From NCBI RefSeq assembly GCF_947497285.1, contig NZ_CANMFT010000001.1, forward strand, positions 655,551 through 719,550: a DNA stretch of 64,000 bases, given 5' to 3'. The notes under the pieces were generated by a model. It was not told the origin of the DNA. It saw only the letters and a list, made by a program, of their open reading frames with translations, and searched no databases. A program made the translations under genes and the position numbers. This DNA is from an uncultured Aliiroseovarius sp. Lineage in GTDB: Bacteria; Pseudomonadota; Alphaproteobacteria; Rhodobacterales; Rhodobacteraceae. This document shows, in pieces, positions 33,408 through 41,429 of this stretch. The stretch's first letter is position 1, and every line of letters begins with the position of its first letter.

Positions 33408-34714
33408 GCTGCCGCCTCGATACCGCCTGCAAGCATCTCGCGCGCAAGGCCACTGAGGCCGTCGACGCGCAGCCGGACATTGAGCCCGTCCGTGCCGATG
33501 TCGACGCGCTCGACCAGCAACGCCACGATGCGCGCCTGCTCTGCGGGGAAGAGTTCATCCCACAGCGGGTCGAGCTGCTGCAGAGCCGCGCGGGCATCGG
33601 CCTCGGTGATATCGTCAGCATTGGCGCGTGCCGCCTTCCATGTCCCGGCCACGATCTCGGGTTGGCGGAACACTGCGCGAAGCTGATCAATAACGGCGGT
33701 TTCGATCTCACCAGCCGAGACACGGCCCACGGGACACGATCCGGCGCCGTGCTTCAGCACGGTCTGGCTGACATAGTAGCGATACAGCCGGTCGCGCTTG
33801 CGGGTGTGCGTCGGCGAAAACGCCGCGCCGTCCGGTCCATAGAGCAAGCCTTTGAGTATGGCTGGTGTTTTGGCCCTGGTCCGGGCCGCGCGTTTGCGTG
33901 GGCTCTCCTGCAGGATGGCATGGACGCGGTCCCACGTCTCGCGATCGATGATGGCGTCGTGCTCGCCGGGGTAGCTTTCGCCCTTGTGGACCGCCTCGCC
34001 AATATAGGCGCGGTTGTTAAGCATGCGGTAGATAAACTTCTTGTCCATCGGGTTGCCCTTGGGGGTCAGTATGCCCTTGGCTGCGGTTTCGCGGGCCAGT
34101 TCGGTGCCAGATCCGATTTTGATAAACCGCTCGAATGCCCAACGGACATGGGCTGCGCGCTCCTCGTCGATGATCAGTTTGCGACTTTCAACGCGATAAC
34201 CGTAGGGCGGAACCCCGCCCATCCACATGCCCTTTTTGCGGCTCGCCGCGACCTTGTCGCGAATGCGCTCGGCCGTGACCTCGCGCTCGAAGTGGGCGAA
34301 GGAGAGCAGGATGTTCAGCGTCAGCCGCCCCATTGATGTGGTGGTATTGAACGACTGCGTGACCGAAACAAAGGTCACGTCATTGCGGTCGAATACCTCG
34401 ACCAGCTTGGCAAAGTCGGCCAGCGAGCGGCTAAGGCGGTCGATTTTGTAAACGACCACCACGTCGACGAGGCCGTCCTCAATATCCGCCATCAATTGCT
34501 GTAAGCCCGGGCGGTCTAGCGTGCCGCCAGAAATGCCACCATCGTCATACTGATCGCGGACGAGCACCCAGCCCTCGGAGCGCTGGCTTGCGATATAGGC
34601 CTCGCAGGCCTCCCGTTGCGCATGCAGGCTGTTGAATTCCTGCTCGAGCCCTTCCTCGGAGGATTTGCGCGTGTAGATCGCGCAGCGCAGTTTCCGGATA
34701 ATCGGCTTGGTCAT
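33404..34714 (-). CDS. Large serine recombinase
   Basis: A 436-residue site-specific recombinase of the resolvase/invertase superfamily. The catalytic domain (about 1-150) starts with CAIYTRKSSEEGLEQEFNSL, where Ser18 is the nucleophile, followed by VVYKIDRLSRS and the FAHFEREVTAERIRDK helix. The Recombinase domain (PF07508-like) spans about 160-260, with the SYPGEHDAIIDRETWDRV region. The zinc-ribbon cysteines typical of many large serine recombinases are not found (only scattered Cys), so that domain is replaced or degenerate. It lies in a coupled cassette with DUF2924. Likely drives mobility of its element. Confidence 0.93.
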   Translation of the reverse strand: MTKPIIRKLRCAIYTRKSSEEGLEQEFNSLHAQREACEAYIASQRSEGWVLVRDQYDDGGISGGTLDRPGLQQLMADIEDGLVDVVVVYKIDRLSRSLADFAKLVEVFDRNDVTFVSVTQSFNTTTSMGRLTLNILLSFAHFEREVTAERIRDKVAASRKKGMWMGGVPPYGYRVESRKLIIDEERAAHVRWAFERFIKIGSGTELARETAAKGILTPKGNPMDKKFIYRMLNNRAYIGEAVHKGESYPGEHDAIIDRETWDRVHAILQESPRKRAARTRAKTPAILKGLLYGPDGAAFSPTHTRKRDRLYRYYVSQTVLKHGAGSCPVGRVSAGEIETAVIDQLRAVFRQPEIVAGTWKAARANADDITEADARAALQQLDPLWDELFPAEQARIVALLVERVDIGTDGLNVRLRVDGLSGLAREMLAGGIEAAA

Positions 34715-35163
34715 GCGCCCCTCCGGTGGTTTTTCAGGCCAAAGAAGAACCAGCCGTTCCAGCGGGTGCCAGTGATGGCGCGAGCAATCGCGGAGAGCGA
34801 TTTGTAGGGGCGGCCCTGCCAGTCAAAGCCGTCGGCGGTGACGGTGACAACATGCTCAACGCCCTTCCATTCACGGATCAGCCTCGTACCGACAATGGGC
34901 GTCAAGTCAGCGCGGATGCGGCTCTTCTTGCGGTCACCCCCATCGAGCTGCTCGCCAAGGGCTTCTAGCCGCTTTACCGTTTCCGGCTTCAGGCCGCCAT
35001 AAGCCAGCTCCTGGATGCGGTAGGCCAGTCGGCTCTCAAGGTAGCGGCGGTTGAACGGCGGCGGTTCGCTGTCGAACAGGTCGCGCCACTGAGCCTTCAG
35101 ATCCGGCGTCGAAACGGTCTTGAGCGCGGCCAGGCGGGCGGGAATGGGATCTTGTTTGGTCAT
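34711..35163 (-). CDS. DUF2924 domain protein
   Basis: A 150-residue protein of the DUF2924 family, which is almost always adjacent to serine recombinases in alphaproteobacterial mobile elements. Typical segments are LKAQWRDLFDSEPPPFNRRYLESRLAYRIQE (in parts), LTPIVGTRLIREWKGVEHVVTV and the ending RWNGWFFFGLKNHR. The last region resembles DNA-contacting C-terminal modules. ATG 35163 is chosen with GGAGAAATGC upstream; the stop overlaps the recombinase start. The function is unknown, probably accessory to recombination. Confidence 0.9.
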   Translation of the reverse strand: MTKQDPIPARLAALKTVSTPDLKAQWRDLFDSEPPPFNRRYLESRLAYRIQELAYGGLKPETVKRLEALGEQLDGGDRKKSRIRADLTPIVGTRLIREWKGVEHVVTVTADGFDWQGRPYKSLSAIARAITGTRWNGWFFFGLKNHRRGA

Positions 35164-35363
35164 GCATTTCTCCGGTGAGTTGGAGTTGCATGACGCCATT
35201 CGTCGGCCGGATAGTGTAGTCCACTTTCTCCAGTATCGTCAGATACTTCCGCCCGATCACGTATCCGCAAACGAACCAGTCCTAGAGCCAGAAGGCCGCA
35301 TAGCTCGGCGCGGCGTTCTGCGGGCGTCATCTGGTCTGGTGGCAGAGGATTGGGGCGTTTCAT
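35160..35363 (-). CDS. Small recombinase-cassette protein
   Basis: A 67-residue protein beginning MKRPNPLPPDQMTPAERRAELCGLLALGLVRLR, whose N-terminal half (MTPAERRAEL) is a repeated feature of small genes ahead of DUF2924-recombinase pairs. The ending HYPADEWRHATPTHRRNA is also typical. Its stop overlaps the DUF2924 ATG. Function unknown; the basic C-terminus suggests DNA contact. Starting at 35363 avoids an unsupported ten-residue extension. Confidence 0.8.
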   Translation of the reverse strand: MKRPNPLPPDQMTPAERRAELCGLLALGLVRLRIRDRAEVSDDTGESGLHYPADEWRHATPTHRRNA

Positions 35364-35578
35364 GTCTTGGGCGGCCGTGCTTGCTGGTGTCAATACCAGT
35401 CAAAAGCCACCGCGAAGGCTCGGGCGGGACATGCGCTCTCGCCAAGTGCTGATGAGAAAGCGAACAGGTGGTGAACATCTACTCTTGTGGACCTGACTTT
35501 CGTCTGTCCGTCGTCAGAGGTTTTGGGCCAGTTGGCGGCCTGAGCTAAGAGAGGGTCTGGCTCATTTTGTTGTTGTGA

Positions 35579-36559
35579 TTATGCGGCGGATTTGCGGTGA
35601 AGCAAGCGTCGCGTTTCGATGGTCTTCCGTTTGATCCTTTCTCGTTGTTTCAGAATGGTCTGGCCGCGCCCGAAGTAGACATCGGCCGGGGTGAGGTTTT
35701 GCAGGCTCTCGTGATAGCGCCGGTGGTTGTAGTGACCGACAAAGGCATCGATCTGTTGTCTGAGGTCACCGGGCAGGTAGTAGTTTTCCAGTAAGATGCG
35801 GTTCTTCAAGGTCTGGTGCCATCGCTCGATCTTCCCCTGAGTTTGCGGGTGATACGGGGCACCGCGGACATGGTCCATCTGCTGTTCTTCGAGCCATTCG
35901 GCCAGCTCACCCGAGATGTAACTGGCACCATTGTCCGATAGCAGCCGTGGCTTGTGCAGGACCGTAGCTTGATCGCAGCCCGAGGTCTGCAACGCGAGAT
36001 CCAGGGTGTCGGTCACATCACTCGACTTCATCGTCGTGCAGAGCTTCCATGCGATGATGTAACGGCTGTAATCGTCGAGGATCGTCGACAGATAGAACCA
36101 GCCCCAGCCGATGACCTTCAGATAGGTGAAGTCGGTCTGCCAAAGCTGGTTCGGTTGCGTGGTCTTGTCATGGAACTCGTCCGCGGCGGACAAAACCACA
36201 TAGGCCGGGCTGGTGATCAGATCGTAGGACTTGAGGATGCGATAGACCGAAGCCTCTGACACAAAGTACTTTTCCGTGTCAGTGAACTGAACGGCCAGCT
36301 CGCGCGGCGACAGATCGCTTTCTTTCAAAGCCAGGTCTTTGATCTTCTCTCGAACCGGCTCGGGAATGCGGTTCCAGACCCGTGACGGCCGGGGGCTGCG
36401 ATCCTCAAGCGCCTCGGGACCACCTGACAGATATCGGTCATACCAGCGATAGAAGGTCGTTCTGGGGATGCCGAGCTTGTCCAGCGTGCGCCTGGTCGGC
36501 AGATGCGAACCTTCGACCAAGCGGATGATTTCGAGTTTCTCGGATGCGGGATACCTCAT
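35579..36559 (-). CDS. IS3-family transposase OrfB (DDE)
   Basis: A 326-residue integrase-core transposase. The catalytic triad is intact: Asp143 (QTDFTYLK), Asp209 (LSDNGASYIS) and Glu245 (GKIERWHQTLK), with the D-35-E spacing of the IS3 family. A helix-turn-helix (LDKLGIPRTTFYRWYDRY) lies at the N-terminus. The start overlaps the orfA stop by four bases, a layout that favours OrfAB frameshift or coupled translation. The protein looks functional. Confidence 0.95.
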   Translation of the reverse strand: MRYPASEKLEIIRLVEGSHLPTRRTLDKLGIPRTTFYRWYDRYLSGGPEALEDRSPRPSRVWNRIPEPVREKIKDLALKESDLSPRELAVQFTDTEKYFVSEASVYRILKSYDLITSPAYVVLSAADEFHDKTTQPNQLWQTDFTYLKVIGWGWFYLSTILDDYSRYIIAWKLCTTMKSSDVTDTLDLALQTSGCDQATVLHKPRLLSDNGASYISGELAEWLEEQQMDHVRGAPYHPQTQGKIERWHQTLKNRILLENYYLPGDLRQQIDAFVGHYNHRRYHESLQNLTPADVYFGRGQTILKQRERIKRKTIETRRLLHRKSAA

Positions 36560-36930
36560 TCGTCGTCGTCCCCATCCGCGATCATGCTTTTTTTGAGCAA
36601 CCGCAGTTCCAGGGCCTGTTCGGCAACCACTTCCTTCAGATCGCGTGCCTCACGGCGCAGATCCTTGACCTCGGTCGATGTCGCGGCACGCGCCGTGTCG
36701 CCCGCCAGACGTTTCTTCCCAGCTTCAAGGAACTCCTTGGACCAACTGTAGTAGAGGCTCTGTGCGATACCCTCACGCCGACACAGTTCGGCAATGCTGT
36801 CTTCGCCCTTCAGGCCGTCCAGCACGATCCTGATCTTCTCTTCCGCTGAATACTGCTTGCGGGTGGCTCGGCGAATGTCTTTGACGACCTTCTCGCCGTG
36901 GCTCTTGCGGGTTCCGGGTTTCTATCTCAT
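36556..36930 (-). pseudogene. IS3 OrfA, interrupted at codon 3
   Basis: OrfA of the IS3 element. Counting from the ATG at 36930-36928, the reading frame is ATG AGA TAG, then KPGTRKSHGEKVVKDIRR, so the third codon (36924-36922) is a TAG stop. Related elements, as I recall them, read MRQKPGTRKSHGEK, so a Gln codon CAG to TAG change is the simplest explanation. Downstream the frame stays open to the TGA at 36556, including the HTH LKGEDSIAELCRREGIAQSLYYSW and the leucine-zipper-like end. A GTG at 36825 could reinitiate an 89-residue product lacking the first third of OrfA. Confidence 0.75.
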
Positions 36931-37008
36931 CTCCACTCCTTGGTGGTTACGATGAGCCAGAAACCCTCTCTTATCAAATCACCCTAAACTGTCCCATTGG
37001 TGCTGACG

Positions 37009-37323
37009 TCAGACAGTACCTGCAAAGATGACGCGGTCCAAGTTGAGGCGCAGTTCTCTCAGCAGGGATGACGCGGACTGCCCATTGGCATCGATTGTGA
37101 GTGTGTAGAAATCGATGTTGAGCGCGCCATGTCCGTTACGCTCCAAATCCTGCCGACGCGCGATGTCGCCATTTGAGGGGTGGTCGATCCTAAGCGCCTC
37201 GACATCGCGCCAGTTGCTGCGCTCGAAAGCAAGCGGCGCCGTTACCGGCAACGCGCAACCAAATGCGGAGGAAGCCGAGAGTGTAGCGAAGGTCGCCAAA
37301 TACAAGAAATACCTATTTGGCAT
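37009..37323 (-). CDS. Short exported protein, possibly truncated
   Basis: A 104-residue product with a signal peptide (MPNRYFLYLATFATLSASSAFG) followed by Cys23. A lipobox is only weakly possible because Phe is at -2. The mature part is short (about 82 residues) and ends 36 bp from the IS end in VIFAGTV. I do not recognise a family; the end near the IS suggests that the C-terminus was lost when the region was rearranged, but no paralogue is available to prove this. The start at 37323 is supported by its signal peptide. Confidence 0.45.
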   Translation of the reverse strand: MPNRYFLYLATFATLSASSAFGCALPVTAPLAFERSNWRDVEALRIDHPSNGDIARRQDLERNGHGALNIDFYTLTIDANGQSASSLLRELRLNLDRVIFAGTV

Positions 37324-37846
37324 GGGTCTCTCCCAGAGTATGTTTTGCTTGTAACTTAACCGAGCTGGCGCTTCTTTGCTATTGCAAATCGAGGCTATTC
37401 GCCGCTGCGATCCTCCCACTCTTCCTGCAGCTTCGCTCAAGCTCAGCAATCTCGCCGGCTTCAAAGAAGATCAATGATTGCAGATTCTTTTGTGGTGGAG
37501 AAGGTTCGACCCCGGTCCCCTCCCCACCGCCACCTTACCCGACCGATACTGCTTGGACCGATGTTCCGACCACTGCGCTTATGACCTCCGCCGGTGGCGC
37601 GTTGGCGGCTTGGTCGCGGCAGGTCGTGCATCCGCCAATTCTAGGAGCGCATGTTTGCCAGAGCGCGTGAATTCAGGCGATCCGTTGGTCGGATAGCCAA
37701 GGTCAGCAAAGGCAGCAGCTAAGGGAATGCGCCCTCGCCGAAAGCGTATGCGAACTGGTTGACCCAAGGCATAAAGCCATCCGAACCTGCGCGCCGTTCA
37801 CCATTTTCCACTGGAAAGCCAACCAAGCCGGCCTTACCGTCCAATT
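37324..37846. other. Island edge: no convincing gene, tRNA-like relic
   Basis: About 520 bases with no convincing gene. At 37501-37532 the sequence AAGGTTCGACCCCGGTCCCC continues to CCGCCA; it shares GGTTCGA, CTCC and CGCCAC with the 3' end of the upstream tRNA-Ser, in the same orientation. It cannot fold as an intact tRNA arm. It may be a decayed attachment-site copy marking the right end of the island. Confidence 0.35.
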
Positions 37847-38407
37847 ATGATGGACAAACCTGACTCGATCCTCTCGCGTCTTCCGGCCCGCCTGAAACAG
37901 GCGCGGCGGACGCAAGGGCTGTCGCTTGAAGCGGTGGCCAGGCTATCAGGTGTGTCGCGCAGCATGGTCAGCCAGATCGAGCGGGGCGTATCCTCGCCCA
38001 CGGTGTCGACGCTGTGGAACCTGACGCGCGCATTGCAGGTCGATTTCGCGGGGCTACTGGAGGATCAGGCAGGCAACCAGATCGACGTTTTGCGCGCGCA
38101 GGAAGTGCCGACCATCGAGAACCACGGCGCAGGCTGCACGATCCGCATTCTGTCGCCGCCCGAGGATGCAGGGCAACACGAGGTCTACGAGCTGCGCTTT
38201 GCCAAGGATGGCGTTTTGGAGTCAGCGCCCCACGCCCACGGCACGCAAGAGAACCTGACCGTGATCGAAGGTGTGCTGACCGTGACCAGCGGTGATTTGT
38301 CTGACCGGCTGAACACAGGTGAAACCGCGCGTTATGCGGCGGACGTGCCACACCGGTTGCAGGCCGAAGGGCGTGCGCGCGCCTTCCTTGTCGTCAAAGG
38401 CGGGTAA
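37847..38407 (+). CDS. XRE-cupin transcriptional regulator
   Basis: A 186-residue regulator with an N-terminal HTH_XRE domain (about 12-70, with LEAVARLSGVSRSMVSQIERG) and a C-terminal cupin (about 95-180, including HEVYELRF, HAHGTQENLTVIEGVL and VPHRLQAEG). The cupin probably binds an effector related to amino acid catabolism. It is encoded directly upstream of kbl-tdh, with a palindrome GGACATTTGTCC between them, so it very likely controls threonine breakdown. The start codon has a weak ribosome site; ATG 37850 is an equally possible start. Confidence 0.9.
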   Translation: MMDKPDSILSRLPARLKQARRTQGLSLEAVARLSGVSRSMVSQIERGVSSPTVSTLWNLTRALQVDFAGLLEDQAGNQIDVLRAQEVPTIENHGAGCTIRILSPPEDAGQHEVYELRFAKDGVLESAPHAHGTQENLTVIEGVLTVTSGDLSDRLNTGETARYAADVPHRLQAEGRARAFLVVKGG

Positions 38408-38451
38408 CGATCTGGCGGACAGTTGTTTGCCAAGGTGAAATCCCATATTGT

Positions 38452-38463
38452 GGACATTTGTCC
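38452..38463 (+). promoter_or_regulatory. Palindromic operator before kbl
   Basis: GGACATTTGTCC (38452-38463) is a perfect inverted repeat in the 96-bp spacer between the XRE-cupin regulator and kbl. A related GGACAGTTGTTTGCC lies 35 bp upstream. The likely binder is the adjacent regulator, which would control kbl-tdh. Confidence 0.6.
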
Positions 38464-38503
38464 GCTATAGTAGCGTTTCGGTATCAAAACACAGGAGCCT
38501 CCC

Positions 38504-39691
38504 ATGTCCGACCGTTTCATTTCCGATCTGCAATCCACGCTTGCCGGGATCGAGGCCGACGGGCTGATGAAGCGCGAGCGGCTGATCACCTCGCCGCAGG
38601 GGGCGGAAATCAGCGTGGGCGGCCACGAGGTGATCAACCTGTGCGCCAACAACTATCTGGGGCTGGCCGATCACCCCGACCTGATCCGCGCTGCGTGCGA
38701 CGTGATGAAGGACAAGGGGTTCGGCATGGCTTCGGTCCGGTTCATCTGCGGCACGCAGGATTTGCACCGCGACTTGGAAAAGAAACTGGCGGCGTTTCTG
38801 GGCAAGGACGATTCAATCCTGTTCGCCGCCTGTTTCGATGCGAATGGCGGGTTGTTTGAACCGCTGCTGGGGCCGGAGGATGCGATCGTCTCGGATGCGC
38901 TGAACCATGCGTCGATCATTGACGGGATCCGGCTGTGCAAGGCGCGGCGCTTTCGGTATGCCAACAACGACATGGGCGATCTTGAGGCGAAGCTGAAAGA
39001 GGCGCGCGACGGTGGCGCGCGGCATGTGATGATCGCGACGGATGGCGTCTTTTCGATGGATGGCTATCTGGCCAACCTGCCGGAAATTTCCCGGCTGGCG
39101 CAGCAATATGATGCCGTGATGATGGTGGACGATTGCCACGCGACCGGCTTTATGGGGCCGCGTGGGGCAGGGACGCCGGATCATTTCGGGGTCGATGTGG
39201 ATATTCTGACCGGCACGTTGGGCAAGGCACTTGGTGGCGCGCTTGGCGGCTATATCGCCGGGCCGCAGCCCGTAATCGACCTGCTTCGCCAGCGCGCGCG
39301 GCCCTATCTGTTCTCAAACGCCTTGCCGCCGTCGATTGTTGCGGCGGGGCTTGAGGCGATCCGGTTGGTGGAAGAAGGCGCGGGGCTTCGCACGAAGCTG
39401 TTTGAAAACGCGCGAAACTGGCGGGACGGGCTGAGCAAGCTGGGCTTCAAGCTGCTGGACGGCGAGCATCCGATCATTCCGGTGATGCTGGGTGATGCCC
39501 CCTTGGCACAGAAAATGGCGGCCGGGTTGTTTGACGAAGGCGTCTATGTCTCGGGTTTCTTTTTCCCGGTCGTGCCGCATGGACAGGCGCGCATCCGCAC
39601 ACAGATGAGCGCCGCTTTGACCACCGAACAGCTTGACCGCGCGCTGGCTGCGTTCGGCAAAGTGGGTCGTGATTTGGGAGTGATCAAATGA
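38504..39691 (+). CDS. kbl: 2-Amino-3-ketobutyrate CoA ligase (glycine C-acetyltransferase)
   Basis: A 395-residue fold-type I PLP enzyme converting 2-amino-3-ketobutyrate and CoA to glycine and acetyl-CoA, the second step of threonine degradation. The PLP lysine is Lys241 in [13 protein letters not shown]; the CoA/PLP-binding [12 protein letters not shown] is at about 207-219 and [12 protein letters not shown] near 48-59. Length and motifs equal the family norm. It is coupled to tdh: the tdh ATG overlaps the kbl stop by four bases. Regulated probably by the XRE-cupin gene upstream. Confidence 0.97.
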   Translation: MSDRFISDLQSTLAGIEADGLMKRERLITSPQGAEISVGGHEVINLCANNYLGLADHPDLIRAACDVMKDKGFGMASVRFICGTQDLHRDLEKKLAAFLGKDDSILFAACFDANGGLFEPLLGPEDAIVSDALNHASIIDGIRLCKARRFRYANNDMGDLEAKLKEARDGGARHVMIATDGVFSMDGYLANLPEISRLAQQYDAVMMVDDCHATGFMGPRGAGTPDHFGVDVDILTGTLGKALGGALGGYIAGPQPVIDLLRQRARPYLFSNALPPSIVAAGLEAIRLVEEGAGLRTKLFENARNWRDGLSKLGFKLLDGEHPIIPVMLGDAPLAQKMAAGLFDEGVYVSGFFFPVVPHGQARIRTQMSAALTTEQLDRALAAFGKVGRDLGVIK

Positions 39692-40734
39692 GCCTACCCA
39701 ACACCATGAAAGCCCTGGAAAAATCCAAGCCCGAGGAAGGGCTGTGGATGGTGCAGGCGCCGGTGCCGGAGATCGGCCCCGATGAGGTGCTGATCCGCAT
39801 CAACGCCACCGGGATTTGCGGCACCGACATTCACATCTGGAACTGGGATGACTGGGCCGCTGCCACAGTGCCGGTGCCGATGATCACGGGCCACGAGTTT
39901 GCCGGCGAGATCGTCGAACTTGGCCGCAATGTCACCGGGCTTGAGATCGGGCAACGATGCTCGGGCGAGGGGCATGTGGTCGGCACGGAAAGCCGCCAAA
40001 GCCGGTCGGGAAAGTTCCATCTGGACCCGGGCACGCGGGGGATTGGTGTGAATGTGCAAGGGGCGTTTGCGGAGTATTTGCGCCTGCCTGCGTTCAACGT
40101 GGTACCGCTGCCCGATGATATCCCGGACGAGATTGGCGCGATCCTCGACCCGCTTGGCAACGCGGTGCACACGGCGCTGAGTTTCGATCTGCTGGGCGAG
40201 GATGTGTTGATCACCGGTGCCGGGCCGATTGGCATCATGGCCGCGGCGGTCGCGCGTCATGCTGGGGCGCGGCATGTTGTGATCACCGATATCAACCCGG
40301 ATCGCCTGAAGCTGGCCGAACATGTTTGTCGAAACATCCGCACGGTGGATGTGACGAAAGAAGATTTGCGCGATGTGATCAGCGAACTGAAAATGAAGCA
40401 GGGCTTTGATGTCGGGCTTGAAATGTCAGGCAGTCAGCAGGCGCTGGACCAAATGGTGGAAAGCCTGATCATGGGCGGCAAGATCGCGCTTCTGGGCATT
40501 CCGCCCGGCAAGTCCCCCGTCGATTGGTCGCGCATCGTGTTCAAGGCAATCACCATCAAGGGCGTCTATGGCCGCGAGATGTTCGAGACCTGGTACAAGA
40601 TGATCGCGATGTTGCAAAACGGGCTGGATGTGAGCCGCGTGATCACCCACCAGATGCATGTGGACGAGTTCAAGGAAGGCTTCGCCGCGATGAAATCCGG
40701 TCTGTCGGGCAAGGTGGTGCTGAACTGGCGCTAG
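39688..40734 (+). CDS. tdh: L-threonine 3-dehydrogenase
   Basis: A 348-residue MDR-family enzyme oxidising L-threonine to 2-amino-3-ketobutyrate with NAD+, feeding Kbl. The catalytic zinc residues are present: Cys44 (GICGTDIH) and His69-Glu70 (GHEFAGEI); the Rossmann motif [17 protein letters not shown] is near 173. The structural-zinc lobe is changed: where E. coli Tdh has four cysteines, this protein reads [20 protein letters not shown] and has none. The start overlaps kbl. Overall similarity to Tdh and the kbl partner make the assignment firm. Confidence 0.95.
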   Translation: MSLPNTMKALEKSKPEEGLWMVQAPVPEIGPDEVLIRINATGICGTDIHIWNWDDWAAATVPVPMITGHEFAGEIVELGRNVTGLEIGQRCSGEGHVVGTESRQSRSGKFHLDPGTRGIGVNVQGAFAEYLRLPAFNVVPLPDDIPDEIGAILDPLGNAVHTALSFDLLGEDVLITGAGPIGIMAAAVARHAGARHVVITDINPDRLKLAEHVCRNIRTVDVTKEDLRDVISELKMKQGFDVGLEMSGSQQALDQMVESLIMGGKIALLGIPPGKSPVDWSRIVFKAITIKGVYGREMFETWYKMIAMLQNGLDVSRVITHQMHVDEFKEGFAAMKSGLSGKVVLNWR

Positions 40735-40767
40735 GTCCGTGAAGGTCCCCGTCCGGCCATGCCGGGC

Positions 40768-40797
40768 AGCCCCCGACCGCCCCCATGGGCGGGGGCT
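40768..40797 (+). terminator. Possible hairpin terminator after tdh
   Basis: AGCCCCCG (40768-40775) can pair with CGGGGGCT (40790-40797) across a GC-rich, partly paired loop. No U-run follows, so its function as a terminator is uncertain. Confidence 0.35.
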
Positions 40798-40863
40798 TCA
40801 CCCCCACCCGCGGTCAGAGTCCGCCCTTCCGTTGTTCGCCAATGCGAGAAGATCGGTTGTGCC

Positions 40864-41328
40864 TTACCTGAGCGGAATGGGCCGCTGTTCCTCGATCGCC
40901 TCCATCGCGAAATAGGAGGTGACGGTCTCAAGCTCGATATTCCCGATCAGGCGCTTATAGACATCATCATAGCCTGCCATGTTGCTGACAACGATCTTCA
41001 ACAGATAGTCGTATTCGCCGCCGATGCGGAAGAAGTCGATCACCTCGGGGATCGCCGAGACGTGGTTGCGGAACTGTCGCAGCCAGTCGGCAGAATGGTG
41101 CCTTGTCTTGATCAACGAGAATACCACGAAGCTGCCGCCTAGACTTTCGCGGTCGATCACCACGGTGCGGTTGCGGATTGCCCCCATGGCTTCCAGCGCC
41201 TTGAGCCTGCGCCAACAGGCGTTTTGCGACAAGCCGATCTTGTCGGCAAGAACCCTTTGGGACTGTGCCGCGTCGCGTTGGAGTTCCTCTAGGATGTGAT
41301 AATCAAACTGATCTAATATATGCGCCAT
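40864..41328 (-). CDS. Lrp/AsnC-family regulator
   Basis: A 154-residue feast/famine regulator: an N-terminal HTH (LDQFDYHILEELQRDAAQSQRVLADKIGLSQNACWRRLKAL, read in parts) and a C-terminal RAM domain (about 70-150) that binds an amino acid effector. It is divergent from the nine-gene operon starting at 41430, and AT-rich sites lie in the spacer, so it is probably the local activator or repressor of that pathway. Effector identity is not readable; an amino acid or amine breakdown product would fit. Confidence 0.92.
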   Translation of the reverse strand: MAHILDQFDYHILEELQRDAAQSQRVLADKIGLSQNACWRRLKALEAMGAIRNRTVVIDRESLGGSFVVFSLIKTRHHSADWLRQFRNHVSAIPEVIDFFRIGGEYDYLLKIVVSNMAGYDDVYKRLIGNIELETVTSYFAMEAIEEQRPIPLR

Positions 41329-41345
41329 AAAGCGATCATATGACC

Positions 41346-41396
41346 CAAAATTTGATTTGCAATGGTGAAAAGCTGTGAAGTTTTTTCAAAATTTTG
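41346..41396. promoter_or_regulatory. Paired AT-rich Lrp-type sites
   Basis: CAAAATTTG (41346-41354) and CAAAATTTTG (41387-41396) have centres about 41 bp apart, close to four helical turns, in the 101-bp spacer between the Lrp gene and the class V PLP enzyme. This phasing suits an Lrp octamer or paired dimers. Confidence 0.55.
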
Positions 41397-41429
41397 CGTC
41401 ATCATGGTTGGATCAATTCAGGGGATAAC

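Larger units (their letters stand above)
35546..36973 (-). mobile_element. IS3-family insertion sequence
   Basis: About 1.4 kb with near-terminal inverted repeats: TAAGAGAGGGT at 35546-35556, continuing CTGGCTCAT, and the complement ACCCTCTCTTA at 36963-36973 with the matching ATGAGCCAG just inside. The right copy has two extra bases in the repeat interior (GGGTTTCTGG against GGGTCTGG). It carries orfA and orfB on the minus strand. No clear flanking target duplication was seen, so the outer limits are good to a few bases. It sits between the recombinase cassette and a short exported-protein gene. Confidence 0.85.
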
